Shown here piece by piece: positions 37,016-56,681 of a stretch of DNA of 64,000 nt (its first letter is position 1; the number at the start of each line of letters is the position of its first letter). The translations under genes were made by a program, and so were the position numbers. The DNA is from Cheilinus undulatus. Lineage: Eukaryota; Chordata; Actinopteri; Labriformes; Labridae. The notes below the pieces were generated by a model. It did not search any database and had not been told where the DNA came from. It saw only the letters and a program-made list of their open reading frames with translations. The stretch covers positions 26,167,855 through 26,231,854 of the forward strand of contig NC_054867.1 of assembly GCF_018320785.1 (NCBI RefSeq), read 5' to 3'.

Positions 37016-38943
37016 TCAAAGTTCATCATGGGGTATTTTCAAAGCATGGTCGCAGAGGTCTGTGGAAAACATGGAACAGGAACACTGTGAGTGTAAGTAC
37101 ATATGCTGAAGTGGAAGATTAATGTAAAATGAGGTGTAAAAGTGAGGTAGAACATACCCGTCCTCTTGCTGCACAGTTTGTCTTTTACATTTTCTGACTC
37201 ATGAGAAAAGAATTCAATGATTTCATCCTCATACTGCTCAACAATAGTTTCACACTGGAAAAGAGTAGAAAGCATAGAGCTGTTCAGTTCACACTAAAAA
37301 TATTCTACTTCAGACAGCTTTTTCAGTTATCTTCATGGTAACAACACAGACAGAGTTCAAATATATGGTGATGCTAATTCAGCAAAATATTTCACTCACT
37401 GCAAATTTAAGACTAGATGTAACTCTTGAATCCAGTGTGGCCTCTGAAAGGTCCATGGCCTCACCAGTCCGAGATTTTATCCTAATGTAGGACTTCCTGT
37501 TTGTTGATGAATCCATGCGCTCCCCATAGTCCTCCATCCTCTCGCACACGTTTTCCATCAACTCCAGGAGGTTTCCCTCTGAGCGAGCAAGAGGCACCTG
37601 GTGGCAGCACAAAACAATCTGAATTCAGGGGGGTGCCAATTTCTGTTACTCAATGCCAACTGGCTAAACATGAAATACACATTAAGGATGCACCATATTG
37701 GATTTTTGGCCATATACCTGATATGCTGATATTTACAAATTATATTTGCCGATACAGATATTTAAATGTAGTGTGGATATAAAATTTCAGTCCTTTGAAA
37801 TGCAAAAATTAAAGCTTCAGGATTAACTAATTAGCAAATTTAAATCCTACAACAATCATTAAAGTGGAAAAATGTGGATGAATAAAGAAAAAGGCCTCAG
37901 CTGCTGTAGGTCTGTTGATCCTCCTTAAAACTCAATTTACTAACCAACTAACAAACAAACTAATTAACTAACTTGCTAACCACAAACTTATTTGTTTGTA
38001 TGGCCAATATTTACAGGTGATACAGACAGATTTTTATAGCCAAACTTTCAGTTGTAAATATTAGCAGAGATTTTCATACCTGCTGAATTGATAATCACCC
38101 CCCCCAACACACATCACATAGAATCATCAGATTCTATGTGATGTGGATCTTTCCAGCAAAGTAAACAGAGGTGCTACTGTTTGTTTGCACCTCCAAGATA
38201 ATGATGCATGACTAGCATGACATCAGCGTAGGCAAAAGAATAAAGGTTAAGCCGGATATCATGTGCAAATTGCAAATATCTCAAAAAGTGAATTATTAGC
38301 AAAAGGGCTGCTATTTGGGAAAAATTTGAATGTTGATTAATCTTAAGAATATCATCTCCATTTACTGATTAAATGTTTGCTTAATCTAAGGAAATAATAA
38401 CTGTGCATAAGAAATCATTAATTGTCTTGTTTTGTCCAAAAAACAGTCCAAAACGGAGTCCTTCTTCTAGTTAACCACAATATAAGAAGAGAAAATTCTA
38501 ATCTTCATATCTTTGAAGCATTCATCATTAAGAGCCCTTTAAGCTTTAGGAGAAGCTCTTCAGCAGCACAGCGGTAGTGGTAACATGATGCAGACTAATG
38601 AATGGGCTGGACACACATCACTACGTGGCTGTGTTTCTGCATTACCTCTCTGATGGACTGGCTGCCGTCAGGGTTGATTCTAAAGGATCCTGTTTGGATC
38701 ATTTTCTTTGGATCTATCTGGGAGATGGCCCAGTCCATCTCATCTACCAGAGCCCTGCACGCTATGAGAAGAAAGAACAAATGTTAGAGCTTTTTCTGTA
38801 ACAGTGAGCTGAGCAGAGAGTGAGATGAGATAGTAACATGTACCTCCGCATCTGATGTCCTGTCCTTGTCTGGCTGCCTGGCTGCAGCTCGAGAGAAGAC
38901 AAACAAAAACACACGATGCGATCACAAGAGCCGCTTCCCTCAT
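37016..38943 (-). CDS. cnpy2: Canopy FGF signalling regulator 2
   Basis: ER-resident saposin-like protein of the canopy family; the human protein supports neurite growth and low-density-lipoprotein receptor-regulating pathways. Exons in transcript order: 38844-38943, 38646-38761, 37400-37597, 37158-37254, 37016-37059, joining in phase to 184 aa (human 182). Residues 1-24 are a signal peptide (MREAALVIASCVFVCLLSSC, then SQAA). Six conserved cysteines include CGACRALVDEMDW, ENVCERMEDYGE, KFACETIVEQYEDEIIEFF, KDKLCSKRTDLCDHAL; the PKKMIQTGSFRINPDGSQ and NVKDKLC blocks are strongly conserved. It ends IPHDEL, an ER-retrieval signal. The ATG follows an acceptor at 38951, so a separate 5' non-coding exon exists. 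A hAT relic sits in the intron between exons 2 and 3. Confidence 0.96.
37683..38097. mobile_element. 3'-truncated hAT-type MITE, same family as 58380-58829
   Basis: Starts TAAGGATGCACCATATTGGA and runs through GATATGCTGATATTTAC and GCCGATACAGATATTT, parallel to the copy at 58380 (TAGGGATGTACAACAT, GATATGCCAGTATTTAC, GGCGATACCGATATTG). The right inverted end is missing. In a cnpy2 intron. Confidence 0.7.
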
Positions 38944-39255
38944 CTTGCACCTAAAACAGAATTAATCACAACACAAGCTGACACATCAAAGACTCGGTCA
39001 AGTTAGAAAAGATTTATCCGGTAACCTCTCGGTAAACCTTTGGCAAAAATCATCTTGCAGTCCAACTGCGGCGAAACAGAAAACAATTCGGACTCAAAAG
39101 GAAAAATTAAGCAAACTTTACGGTTAACTTACAAGTTTCTTGCAGCCAGCTTTACGCTTTTCCACGCTGTTCCATCGCATTCGGTGAAATGTGGTGACGT
39201 AGGCAACGGAGCCACTGAACAGGATGGGCTCGTGCTTGAGATAGCGCCCTCGTGA
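38944..39255 (-). promoter_or_regulatory. cnpy2: cnpy2 5' region with non-coding first exon
   Basis: On the minus strand a donor (AAACTT|gtaagt, donor 39127-39132) pairs with the acceptor ttttag next to 38950, so a non-coding exon begins at 39133 and extends right to perhaps 39200. Just upstream is TGACGT (39195-39200), a CRE/ATF-type core, next to GGCAAC. In an ER-protein gene this could be a stress-response site, but that is only inference. Confidence 0.5.
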
Positions 39256-41971
39256 GACCAGGAAGCTGCTAATGGTTTCTTACTATCAGCTCTGAGTGTG
39301 TTAGCATTCTCAATTTATCAAATATCACAATTACTTACAATTTAACAAAAGAAACAAATATATCAATGCAATCTGAATTTATTACATCAACATTTAAACT
39401 CATACATTAAGGTTTAATAAACGAGAAAATTTAAGCTCCTTTAACAAGCAATGAACATAGTACTCACTGGAAATTTTAGTAAATATCCAATGCTTTTTTG
39501 TTAATAATGATGGCAATATATTTTTACAGAAACAAATATAAAGTTTTAAAGCTCCTATATCTTGTAAAGACCTAATCATATACTGTAATCAAAGATTATG
39601 ATGGTCGTATTTGTATTTCTCATGTTTTCATGGCAGATTTTCTCCTTTTATTCCCTGAGGTAATGATTTTTAAAATGACTCTGCTGCATTGAGTAAGAAG
39701 GAGGGCCACATGAGGCCCCTGGCTCACCACTTAGCCACCCCTCGTCTATAGGCTGGTCACGTTAAAGCTACAAGTCGTACAAGGAGGGAAAACAAAAATC
39801 AAAATGTCATGAAAACTAATGAGTAACATATAAGACATGTGGGAAGGCTGATGTCTAATCTTTTTTCTTTTTTACCAGGGTTGCAAGGACACCACTGACG
39901 CTTTAAGGATATTCAGGGTCCAAGCATTGAAAAACAGTTACACATCTAAAGCCAAAATCTTAAGATGTCAAATTCCATGGAGGTGTGAAGACAAAATAAA
40001 TGTAAGTTCATATAAAATAAATACAGAAAAAATGGAAATAACAATTTAACAATTGGCAAGTAACAAAAATTGATGTTAACACAAAAAAATCTTATGTAGA
40101 CATCAGAAAATGGTGTGTCAATACATCAACAATTAATTCCTTTGCACAAAAAAAAACATTTCAACATCAAAAACTGATGTTTAGACATAAAAAATGTTGG
40201 CCAATTAATTAAGATTGCTATCTTAATTTTGAACATAATAAAAAAAGATAAACTACTTGTATTGATGTATTATAAAGAGATCTATGTTAAATTAAAATAT
40301 ATAGTAAACAGAGCACCAGGCTCCTGATTACGAAAACTTTAACGTTTTTAATTTTATGGTGCATTTATGAAATAAGACCCATTATACAACAGCAGGATGA
40401 CTTTCCTCAGTACTTACTTAAACAACACAATTTCAGAGACATTTTCAGGGAAAATAATCATGGGTACTTTTAATATCTTTAACAGAAAAAAGTCCAAAAA
40501 TAGCAGGTGGCACATCATTTAAAACAGCTTGTGACAAAACTACCCTTTTAGTGAAGTCTAACACTGATTTACACAGTGCAATTTCATCAAATCATATATA
40601 ACACATTTGACCTAATTTAAGATACAGTACATTTTGACTAGTTTTGGAAATAACAGTATCGATTGTTCTCAAATTCAGACACTTTTTAATATTTGAATTT
40701 ACAATAAATTACACCATAATTAGTTACATGTACGCTGTAGCTGAGGTAATGTTTCATAGAATTAACTGGAACCAAGTTTATAACAGCCTAAAACTCATGT
40801 GTACATGAATTTATGACATATGTTAAAAAACAGTTGAGTCCACAGAAACATTTACTTTGATCTATATGTCAATGATCTTGTACGCTTTCAATTACAACTT
40901 GGCCCTTTTTTTGTAATCAAGTGCTGCTTTATTAATATTACAAAATTGTACTTAAAAAGAATTGTTGCATAAACATTTAGCTTTTCAGTCTTGTCATTTT
41001 TTTCATTGAAGTCTCCAAGAAAGAATGATGACAAATGCAGAACACTGAGGCGAAGAAGATCAATTTCAGATTGACAAACTTTTAAAAAGGTACTTCAATC
41101 CAATACTTCCACAAGAGATTCTTAACACTTTTAATCGTTTGCAACCGAATAATTAAAAAAAGGCACATGAAGAGAACAGGAGGCACTGTGGTGTTCTGCT
41201 CAGTAATAATACTGTAAAAGGTCAAGGAAAAGTTTAGTCAGTACAAATGGTGCACAAGCATGACTATCTAGTGTGTTTAAAATGTTGCTTGGCATTTCAT
41301 TATACATGGTCTGCCTCCTTTCTGGTTGCCTTTCTTCTGTTTTGTTTATCTGAATACTTTATATTAGTGCAACACTAAGTAGCCAAAGAGTGTTTACATC
41401 TATATTTAAACAGTTTTTACCACAGTGAAAATGGACATTTTCCCTCCATCATAATTCAGAAATTAAATGTTCTATTTTGCTGTAACAGAGTGCACTCAGA
41501 ACACATCACACCTCTGCATAAATTTGGCATAATCAGGTAGACAGTAGTCTGCTTCTCTCCAAAAAGTGAACACAAAGTTAAATAAAAACAGTCACAAACA
41601 TTCGTTAAAACTCCATTCAAAGTAAAGCATCATTCTTACAAAATTTTACCAACAAATGGCTAAAAAATCTTAAAAGCAAACTGGCCAAAGCTTGGCTATG
41701 AAATACTTGAAATATTAAATAAAGACAACTGCTGACTCCAGAAAATTGTATTCTCATGAGAGAGAGCGGATAACTGGCCTAATCAGACTTTATGTACCTA
41801 TAACCCCCTTTTTATAAACTACAGCTCGTTTTTGACGCAATGAATGATGTTTCATAAATGATAATCTATTTATGTGTTGTCATGAATCCATGACCAAAGA
41901 TGGTCCCCTCTAAATGTTTTTTTCATATTTTCACTGAGGATTACTAAAGTAAGGCCTTTGATTTTCAACAC
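39256..41971. other. AT-rich intergenic DNA
   Basis: No coding frame, transposon end or RNA gene recognised. Many A and T runs. It may include part of the slc11a2 long 3' UTR, since that gene points toward it. Confidence 0.5.
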
Positions 41972-42613
41972 TTAAAGGGGACATATTATGCAAAAATAAC
42001 TTTTTCAGGCTTTTCTAACAAAAATATGTGCCCCTGGCCTGTGACACAATCCCCTCAAGTACCAGAAAAATCCATTCCCTCCCCCTCTTTCTTTCTCTGC
42101 CTTTCAGAAAATGTATGCTGAAACAAGCCGTTCTCAGAATTTCCCCTCTTGAGTCATGAGGGGGGAGTAAGCACCGCCCCCAGGTTTGGTTGGCCCTCCC
42201 GACTTGGAAGAAAGTTCCACCCTCCTCTGCTAATCGTCCTCTCAGCTGCCAGCTGAGATGCTGGATAGCTCAGTGGGTTACCCTGCAGCCTTTAGTCTGG
42301 GTGATTGATGGTTCAAATCCCAGTCAGGTCCTTAACTTTAGATAAAAGTGTCTGTAACATTGTAACAACAGGAGTACCACCTCCATTTCCTGAGAGGGGT
42401 GTGGTCAGGGGTGGAGTCAGACAGCTAATTAACATTTAAAGCCACAGACACAGAAACGGCTCGTTCTGAGAAGGGCTGAAACAGGTGGCTCTTTAGACAG
42501 GCAAAATTCCTATACTAGAGTGATTTTTCAGCAACAAACTTCACAGGCATGTTTTTGGGACTTCTGAGAACAGCATAAACTTGTCTTAAAAGGGTAATAT
42601 ATGTCCCCTTTAA
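41972..42613. mobile_element. TTAA-flanked MITE (piggyBac-like target)
   Basis: Begins TTAAAGGGGACATATTATGC and ends with the inverse (ATATATGTCCCCTTTAA): near-perfect 14-17 bp inverted ends with TTAA at both borders (41972-41975, 42610-42613). TTAA duplication is typical of piggyBac-type transposition. No coding capacity. GC-richer interior contains a tRNA-like SINE at about 42259-42366. Confidence 0.85.
42259..42366 (+). repeat. tRNA-derived SINE nested in the TTAA MITE
   Basis: TAGCTCAGTGGG at 42266-42277 is a good RNA polymerase III A box, and GGTTCAAATCC at 42310-42320 is a near-perfect B box at tRNA spacing. The 3' part GATAAAAGTGTCTGTAAC resembles the tail 'GGATAAAAGCGTCTGCTAAA' of many fish tRNA-SINEs. 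The D-loop and anticodon arms are not good enough for a functional tRNA. Confidence 0.65.
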
Positions 42614-43216
42614 GCTCATTTCTGTCCAAACAGTAGATATCGTATTTCGTTTAAAGATTCGTAAATAAAAATACATTAACAGCTTTATCTCCTAAATGGA
42701 AACTGCAGGTAGATCTGGACAAAAAGTTAGACATTTTTCATTTTCATATATTAAACACAGGGGAAATTGTATCTTTTCACATTTAAAGTACATGGAATAG
42801 TTTTCAGTTTCTATATTGTTATCCTTGTGTTAATTATTGCATTTAATAGTCTAGTATTAACATCCAGATTATTATCTTTGTTTATTTTTTTATCTTAATA
42901 TGCAACAAAATCAAGGGCAGCTGTTTGGTCCCCACCAAACACATATTTAAGGTCTTGCTGTATGCTGATGTGTGATAATCCTTGTTAACTTTGTCACAAG
43001 TTAAACCAGGTAAAAGCTGAATGCTTAAAAACAACTATATTACCTCGAGCTACAATGGCTGTTTTAGTCCAAAGCAGCTTAAGTGCAGTACTGAGCTGAA
43101 AAACAGCGGACTCTGTCTCTGAACTCAGACTCAGTTCTCTTGTTAACTGGGACACTTGAGTTCATTATTGCTCAACATTTAGATGCTAAGTTAAAGAGTG
43201 TGGTTGCCCACTGGAT

Positions 43217-44310
43217 GTTTTACTCTTTGATTGATTTTATGAATCGATCATAGTTAATATAGTTTGCCTTTTTGACAAAAGAAAAATCCTCTTTAATATC
43301 GAAAGCGAAAACTTTTCAATTTTTCTAAGGTAATATAGATTAAATAAAAATATGATAAGTAAAATAAATGACTGCATAAATATTCACCCCCTTTAAGTCA
43401 GTATTTAGCAGATGCACCCATGGTTGTAATCACATCACTAAGTCTGTTTGAACAGGTCTCAATCAGGCTTGCACATCTGAACACTTCAATTTTACTCCAT
43501 TCTTCTGTGCAAAACTGCTCAAGCTTTGTCAGTTGTACAGTGAAGTCCAGCAACAAATTCTCTATTGGATTGAGGTCTGGGCTTTGACAGCCACTCCAGA
43601 ACATTCACCTTGTCGTCTTTAAACCTTTTCTGTTTAGCTTTTGTTGTATGCTTCGGGTCATTGTCTTGCTGGAAAATAAATCTTTTACTAAGCTGTAGCT
43701 CTCTCACACACTGAGTAAGATTGTCCTGCAGGAATTTCCTCTATTTTATAGCATTAATTTTACCCTCTGTCTTTACAAGCCTTCCAAGGCCTGCTGCTGA
43801 GAAGCACCCCCACAGCATGATGCTGCCACCACTGTGCTCCACAGTGGGGATGGTGTGTTTGTGGTGATGTGCGGTGTTTGGTGTCCGCCAAACATAGCAT
43901 CTTGTCTAATGGCCAAAAAGCACCATTTTGGTCTCGTCTTTCCCCAACTTGACCATGTTGTCTCCCACCTCTTTTGGCAAACTCTAGCCAAGATTTAAAC
44001 ACAGTTTTCTTTAACAGTGGCTTTCTCTTTGCCACGCTCCCATAAAGCTTTGACTGGTGAAGAACCCAGGCAACAGTTGTCGTATGCAGCCTTTCCCATC
44101 TCAACTATTGAAGCTTGTCACTCCTTAGTTCAGTCACTTTAAAGGAGGTGAATATTTATGCAGTCACTTATTTTACCATACATATTTTTGTTTAGTTGAC
44201 ATTACTTCGTAGAAATCTTTTTTTCACTTTAACGTTAAATCCTTTTTTTGTCAAAAAAGCCAAATTATGTTGACCATTGTTGATTTATGAAATCATTAAA
44301 AGGGTATAAC
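43217..44310 (-). mobile_element. Degraded Tc1-like DNA transposon
   Basis: About 1.1 kb with diverged inverted arms: left GTTTTACTCTTTGATTGATT, right (reversed) GTTATACCCTTTTAATGATT, plus inner ends around ATGACTGCATAAATATTCACC (43368; split here at 20) and its inverse near 44140. Minus-strand pieces of transposase: VAKRKPLLKKTVFKSWLEFA, RFIFQQDNDPKHTTKAKQ, then [14 protein letters not shown], and CSNRLSDVITTMGASAKY at the end. The DD34E signature is visible but the frame is broken in several places. Lies downstream of the alternative slc11a2 terminal exon. Confidence 0.9.
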
Positions 44311-44661
44311 TTCAGGTGGGTGATTTGGAAGTGCAATAAAAGAAAATCACGATGCATTTAACTTAGAGATCTTATTCTTTTATCAAACCACAGCTAGGTT
44401 ACTGTGTCAAAGTCAGAGGAACCTACATCATTTATACATTTCCCAGTTATTCACCATTATTTTAGCATAAATATTCTTGCAGAAGTGTGATGGGAAAATA
44501 GCATCATTGTTTTTAAGAGCTTAAAAGACATCTGTGTTCACACTAAAATGTGTGCTAAAAGGACACTGTGCGTCAGTAAGGCAGAGAGGTGAAGACAAAC
44601 ACGTACTGGCCAAGCTCTGATGGTCCCTCGTTGGAGGCAGTGAATCACTGCAAGTGTGCTG

Positions 44662-44733
44662 CTATCTCTCAACCACTGAGTCAGCATCCATGTCGTTTAG
44701 TAAGTAAATGTCTGTGTGCCGCGACAGTCCCAA
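44662..44733 (-). CDS. slc11a2: Alternative C-terminal exon of slc11a2 (-IRE-type tail)
   Basis: Minus-strand acceptor ttttacatgcag is followed by 23 codons, LGLSRHTDIYLLND and then MDADSVVER, and a TAG stop. Mammalian non-IRE DMT1 ends ...LGLTAQPELYLLN TMDADSLVSR, so this is the same tail, with the YLLN endosomal sorting signal. The matching donor is gtaagc (48319-48324, minus strand) inside the last exon of the other isoform, right after codons for LDFGSR; both sides are phase 0. The spliced protein would be about 560 aa. The 3.6-kb intron between them contains only AT-rich sequence. Confidence 0.9.
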   Translation of the reverse strand: MGLSRHTDIYLLNDMDADSVVER

Positions 44734-47700
44734 CTGCATGTAAAACAGAGAGAAGAGATGTGTGATCAGTGAGTGCTTTAATATGTATATAATATGTAAG
44801 GATATTTTGATTAGTCAAAGAATAACTTTACAGATTTTGCCACAGTTTTGATTATACACTGCTGATTCATCATTTGAAAACTGATGATGAAAACTATTAA
44901 TCTTATAAGCAGGAAAATACTTATTTTCTTTTAAAAAAGCTACCTCCTAGGTACATCCTACATTTTCTTATTATGACTTTTGAAAGTTTTTTATAAGGAA
45001 CATTTTTGCAGGCTGCATAGAATCAAATGTTAGTGGGATATATTTAATCAATGCATATGTGGTTATGTGCTATTCAAATACATCAACAAGAAAACAGCAC
45101 AATCACAGACAGGGTATTAGAGGGAAATAGGGTCCAATCAGTTCACAATTTGGGTTTGATTGTTTGTATGGCTATAGTTTTATTCAGGGTGCTCACCTTG
45201 TGTCAAAGTGATATTTTCCAAACTCAACCCTCCTCATTTAAATCCAGGAAAGTCCTGCAAAAGAGAATTTCTGCTTCCTACCATGATGCACTATCAACCC
45301 TGGTTAGATTTATATGAAATGAAATGTGATTTGAATGTGACCCTTTCACCCTTCAATCATGTAAAAAGGCATATGTCCTTTTAGATATTGTTTATTGGAT
45401 TTGCATTTTGCCAAATGACAGAACAATGAGTGTATTTTAGTTCTGTCATTTTGATTTTGTGTATGGTTTCTTCAACACCTAACCATTCATCCCTTCAATG
45501 AATCAGACAGAAGACGCCAACAAACGTCCACATATGCAGTACTTCCCATTTATTATGAACACATGATGTTCTTTATCCAGTAGCAACAACAGACAGTATT
45601 CATTTAATCATAAAGAGCAGAAATTAGCGATAAGTTCAGTGCACACTACTTCAAACTTTCTTCTGTAACAGTACAAATGTGCAAAAGCATTTATATTTCT
45701 CAGACAGGTGCTCTGAAGACCCTCCATGAACTCACAGTGGGCTAAGTAAGTTACATTTCGACCACCACGATGAAAAATCTGAAGAACTCGAAGAAAACTT
45801 CTGAGAACTCTGAACCAGAGACCTGCAGCTCTGCCATAACCACCACAATGAGGAGAACATTTAATACAATAACAACTTGTAGAGAAACCTGAGAGTTTGC
45901 AGTGATTGTGGCATAACCCAACACATGAACTGGTCAAGAAGTATATCTTAAGTGGATATTGCTACATTTGGTGCTTTAGTACAATAATTACAGCCTATTA
46001 GCAAAAGTTATGATATAATTATTTATTTAACAATGGAAAATTCAGACTGTACCTGCACTTCATGAATTTAGTCACCTTTTCTGAGATTTCCTTCCACATT
46101 TTATCAAAGCCCTGCTGCTTAGATTTTTTATGTTGCCCCATGTGGAGAGACTTGGCTGTGTGACGGCAGAGAGGGTGCTTGCTGAAGTCTCAGTGTGCGA
46201 AAATGATGGCACTTGGCTTTTTTAAAATAAAATATGAAATATTTTCCCTTACTAAGCATGTATGCTTGAAATGAAGTTATAGAGGTAATCTTTCTATGAA
46301 TGTATATATCTGGTAGTATTATTAGTGAATATATATATATAGTGTGTGTGTGTATATATAGTGTTTTTATAGGTTAAAGATAAAGCAAAGTTAAAAAAAA
46401 AGTGTTGAAGGGGGAGGACATAAATTCCTGTTGGGACTTTTATTCATAAACACCTACCATCTGAACTGTCAAAAAGATCCTAAAGCTCTCAGAGCTGTAC
46501 CTGAATAACTTCACAGGTACTTATTGGGCTTCCTTTTACTTTTCTTTAAACAGACTTTACATCCAATCAGTCCTGCCCAATAGGCAGCTCATTTCCCTCT
46601 TTGCATAGCAGTACAGTTAATTAGTTTCCTTACAAAGTTTTATTAAATGAAAGAAGTGCTTCCCTTCTTTCACTTTAGAAAAGCAAAAACAAATCAATTT
46701 TTATGCAGATTATTTCTTTATCTAACAAATCCTTCACTGTGCAACAAGCTAATTTTCTCTATTTACACTAACAGTGATGACTTCTGCTAAATTATTGATC
46801 AACCCAAGCAACAGGGATCCTTGTTACTGAGACTTGTTCTGAGGATGAGGTTGTCAGTTGATAATCCCATGGTAAAGCTCATGTGATGCTCATTATTACA
46901 CTGAATTTGCACTTCATAAGAGGCCGATCTTATGAGATAAGTAGCCTCATAAGAGTTTTATAAACGTTCAGCTCTCTGAAAGAATTAACCCTATATGCAG
47001 GCAAGTTTTACGTATGAGAGAAATATGACTTAATCTAAAGGCTCTAATTTAAAAAAAAAAAAAACTTAGTCAGGAAAGTTAAAAGACAGACTTGTTTGTC
47101 TCTCTGATGACTAGTATTGGCTGCAGCTGGGACTCCATACAGGAAGGTTGAAAGTTATCAATTGTCTCTGATTTCACACTTGTGCTTCTTGGATATATTA
47201 GACAGGACTAGGCTGCAAACTCGAAAGCCCTAACCATACGTTTTTTGGGGCTGGATATTATTTGGTGATTATTGTAAAAGTAGGTGTCTTATAACAACCT
47301 TCATGTGAACTGCATAATTTTTGTTTTTCCAATTAGAGGTATTAGCTGTTAGACGTTACTCAGTGAAACTGTTCAGTAGAAAACATGAGGATGTTGAGGT
47401 AGACCACAGCTGGAGAAAGACAAGTTCTAAAAGATCTGTATTATTTATATAGTTATGTCAGGCTTTACCGAACAGAAACTATATAATGCTGGTTTTGTTC
47501 TTTGTCTGAAGCATAACAATACTTAACCAAAGTTCAACCTTAACAGCTTATTCAGCAGATAAACTTAAGCCTGTAATGTTTTCACAGCAGATGCAACATC
47601 TTCAATAAAATTTCACTTTCATACTGAAAATTTCTTTGTGGTAGCATTATAGGAATTTTGGACCAATACAATCCTGCCCTAAAATGAACTTTATCAACAC

Positions 47701-48270
47701 TTTAGTAAACTGTTCCCTTTGTTCTGCTATACTTGTGTAAAGATTTGCCGGTGTGGTCCCAAACACTGTAGTTAATACTCAATATACTGATAACCAGACC
47801 TGTTCTTATTAGATGAAGTCTTTTATCACTAGAACTTATGAATGAAGCTTGAGCTTCAATTGACACCGTGGGTTATTCTGACTACGGGAATAAAAGTGTC
47901 ACCAACCAGAGACCATCTGCAGCATGTTTTCATAAACATGGGGTGACAAGCTGAAGCTCCCCTTTTTTTTTAGATACTGATATTATTCCTTTGCTGCCCC
48001 AGTGGTTACAGATGTATCAACTGCTGCACATTTCCTTTTAGCTTTTCTTGAGCATCACACATTGGCTCTGAATGTTCTATGCTGGTGTGGTTTTAACTTG
48101 ATTCTCTTGGTAACTTAAAGCACCAAATTGTGACTCCTAGCTTGACAAAAAAATACATGTGGCATTGACAGGAATCTTGTTTTCAAGCTCTAACAGAGTC
48201 CTTGTTCAGTACATGGCTCAGAGTCTCCAAGAAGACAGAGGAATGCTGGTGGTTAGTGTCCTGCTCAGCT
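44734..48270 (-). other. Alternative last intron / 3' UTR of slc11a2
   Basis: For the shorter transcript this is 3' UTR from the stop at 48271; for the other it is intron. AT-rich, with a TA/TG microsatellite at about 46328-46365 and a 14-nt A run near 47052. A 109-aa minus-strand frame at 45608-45937 shows no recognisable family. I looked for an iron-responsive element (bulged stem with CAGTGN loop on the minus strand) and found none that folds. Confidence 0.5.
46328..46365. repeat. TA/TG microsatellite
   Basis: Compound run atatatatatat, then gtgtgtgtgtg, then tatatata. Confidence 0.8.

Positions 48271-56681
<8,411 letters not shown>

Noticed and set aside
42259-42330. Functional tRNA gene
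   Set aside because: A and B boxes are good, but the cloverleaf arms do not pair convincingly and the sequence sits in a MITE with a SINE-like tail.
45608-45937. 109-aa minus-strand open frame
   Set aside because: Cys-rich but without any family feature, codon pattern or splice context; likely chance.
44734-48270. Candidate iron-responsive elements (CAGTGN loops on the minus strand, e.g. near 46898 and 47763)
   Set aside because: The five bases on either side do not pair well enough and no convincing bulged-C stem forms; at 46898 only three of five upper pairs are possible.
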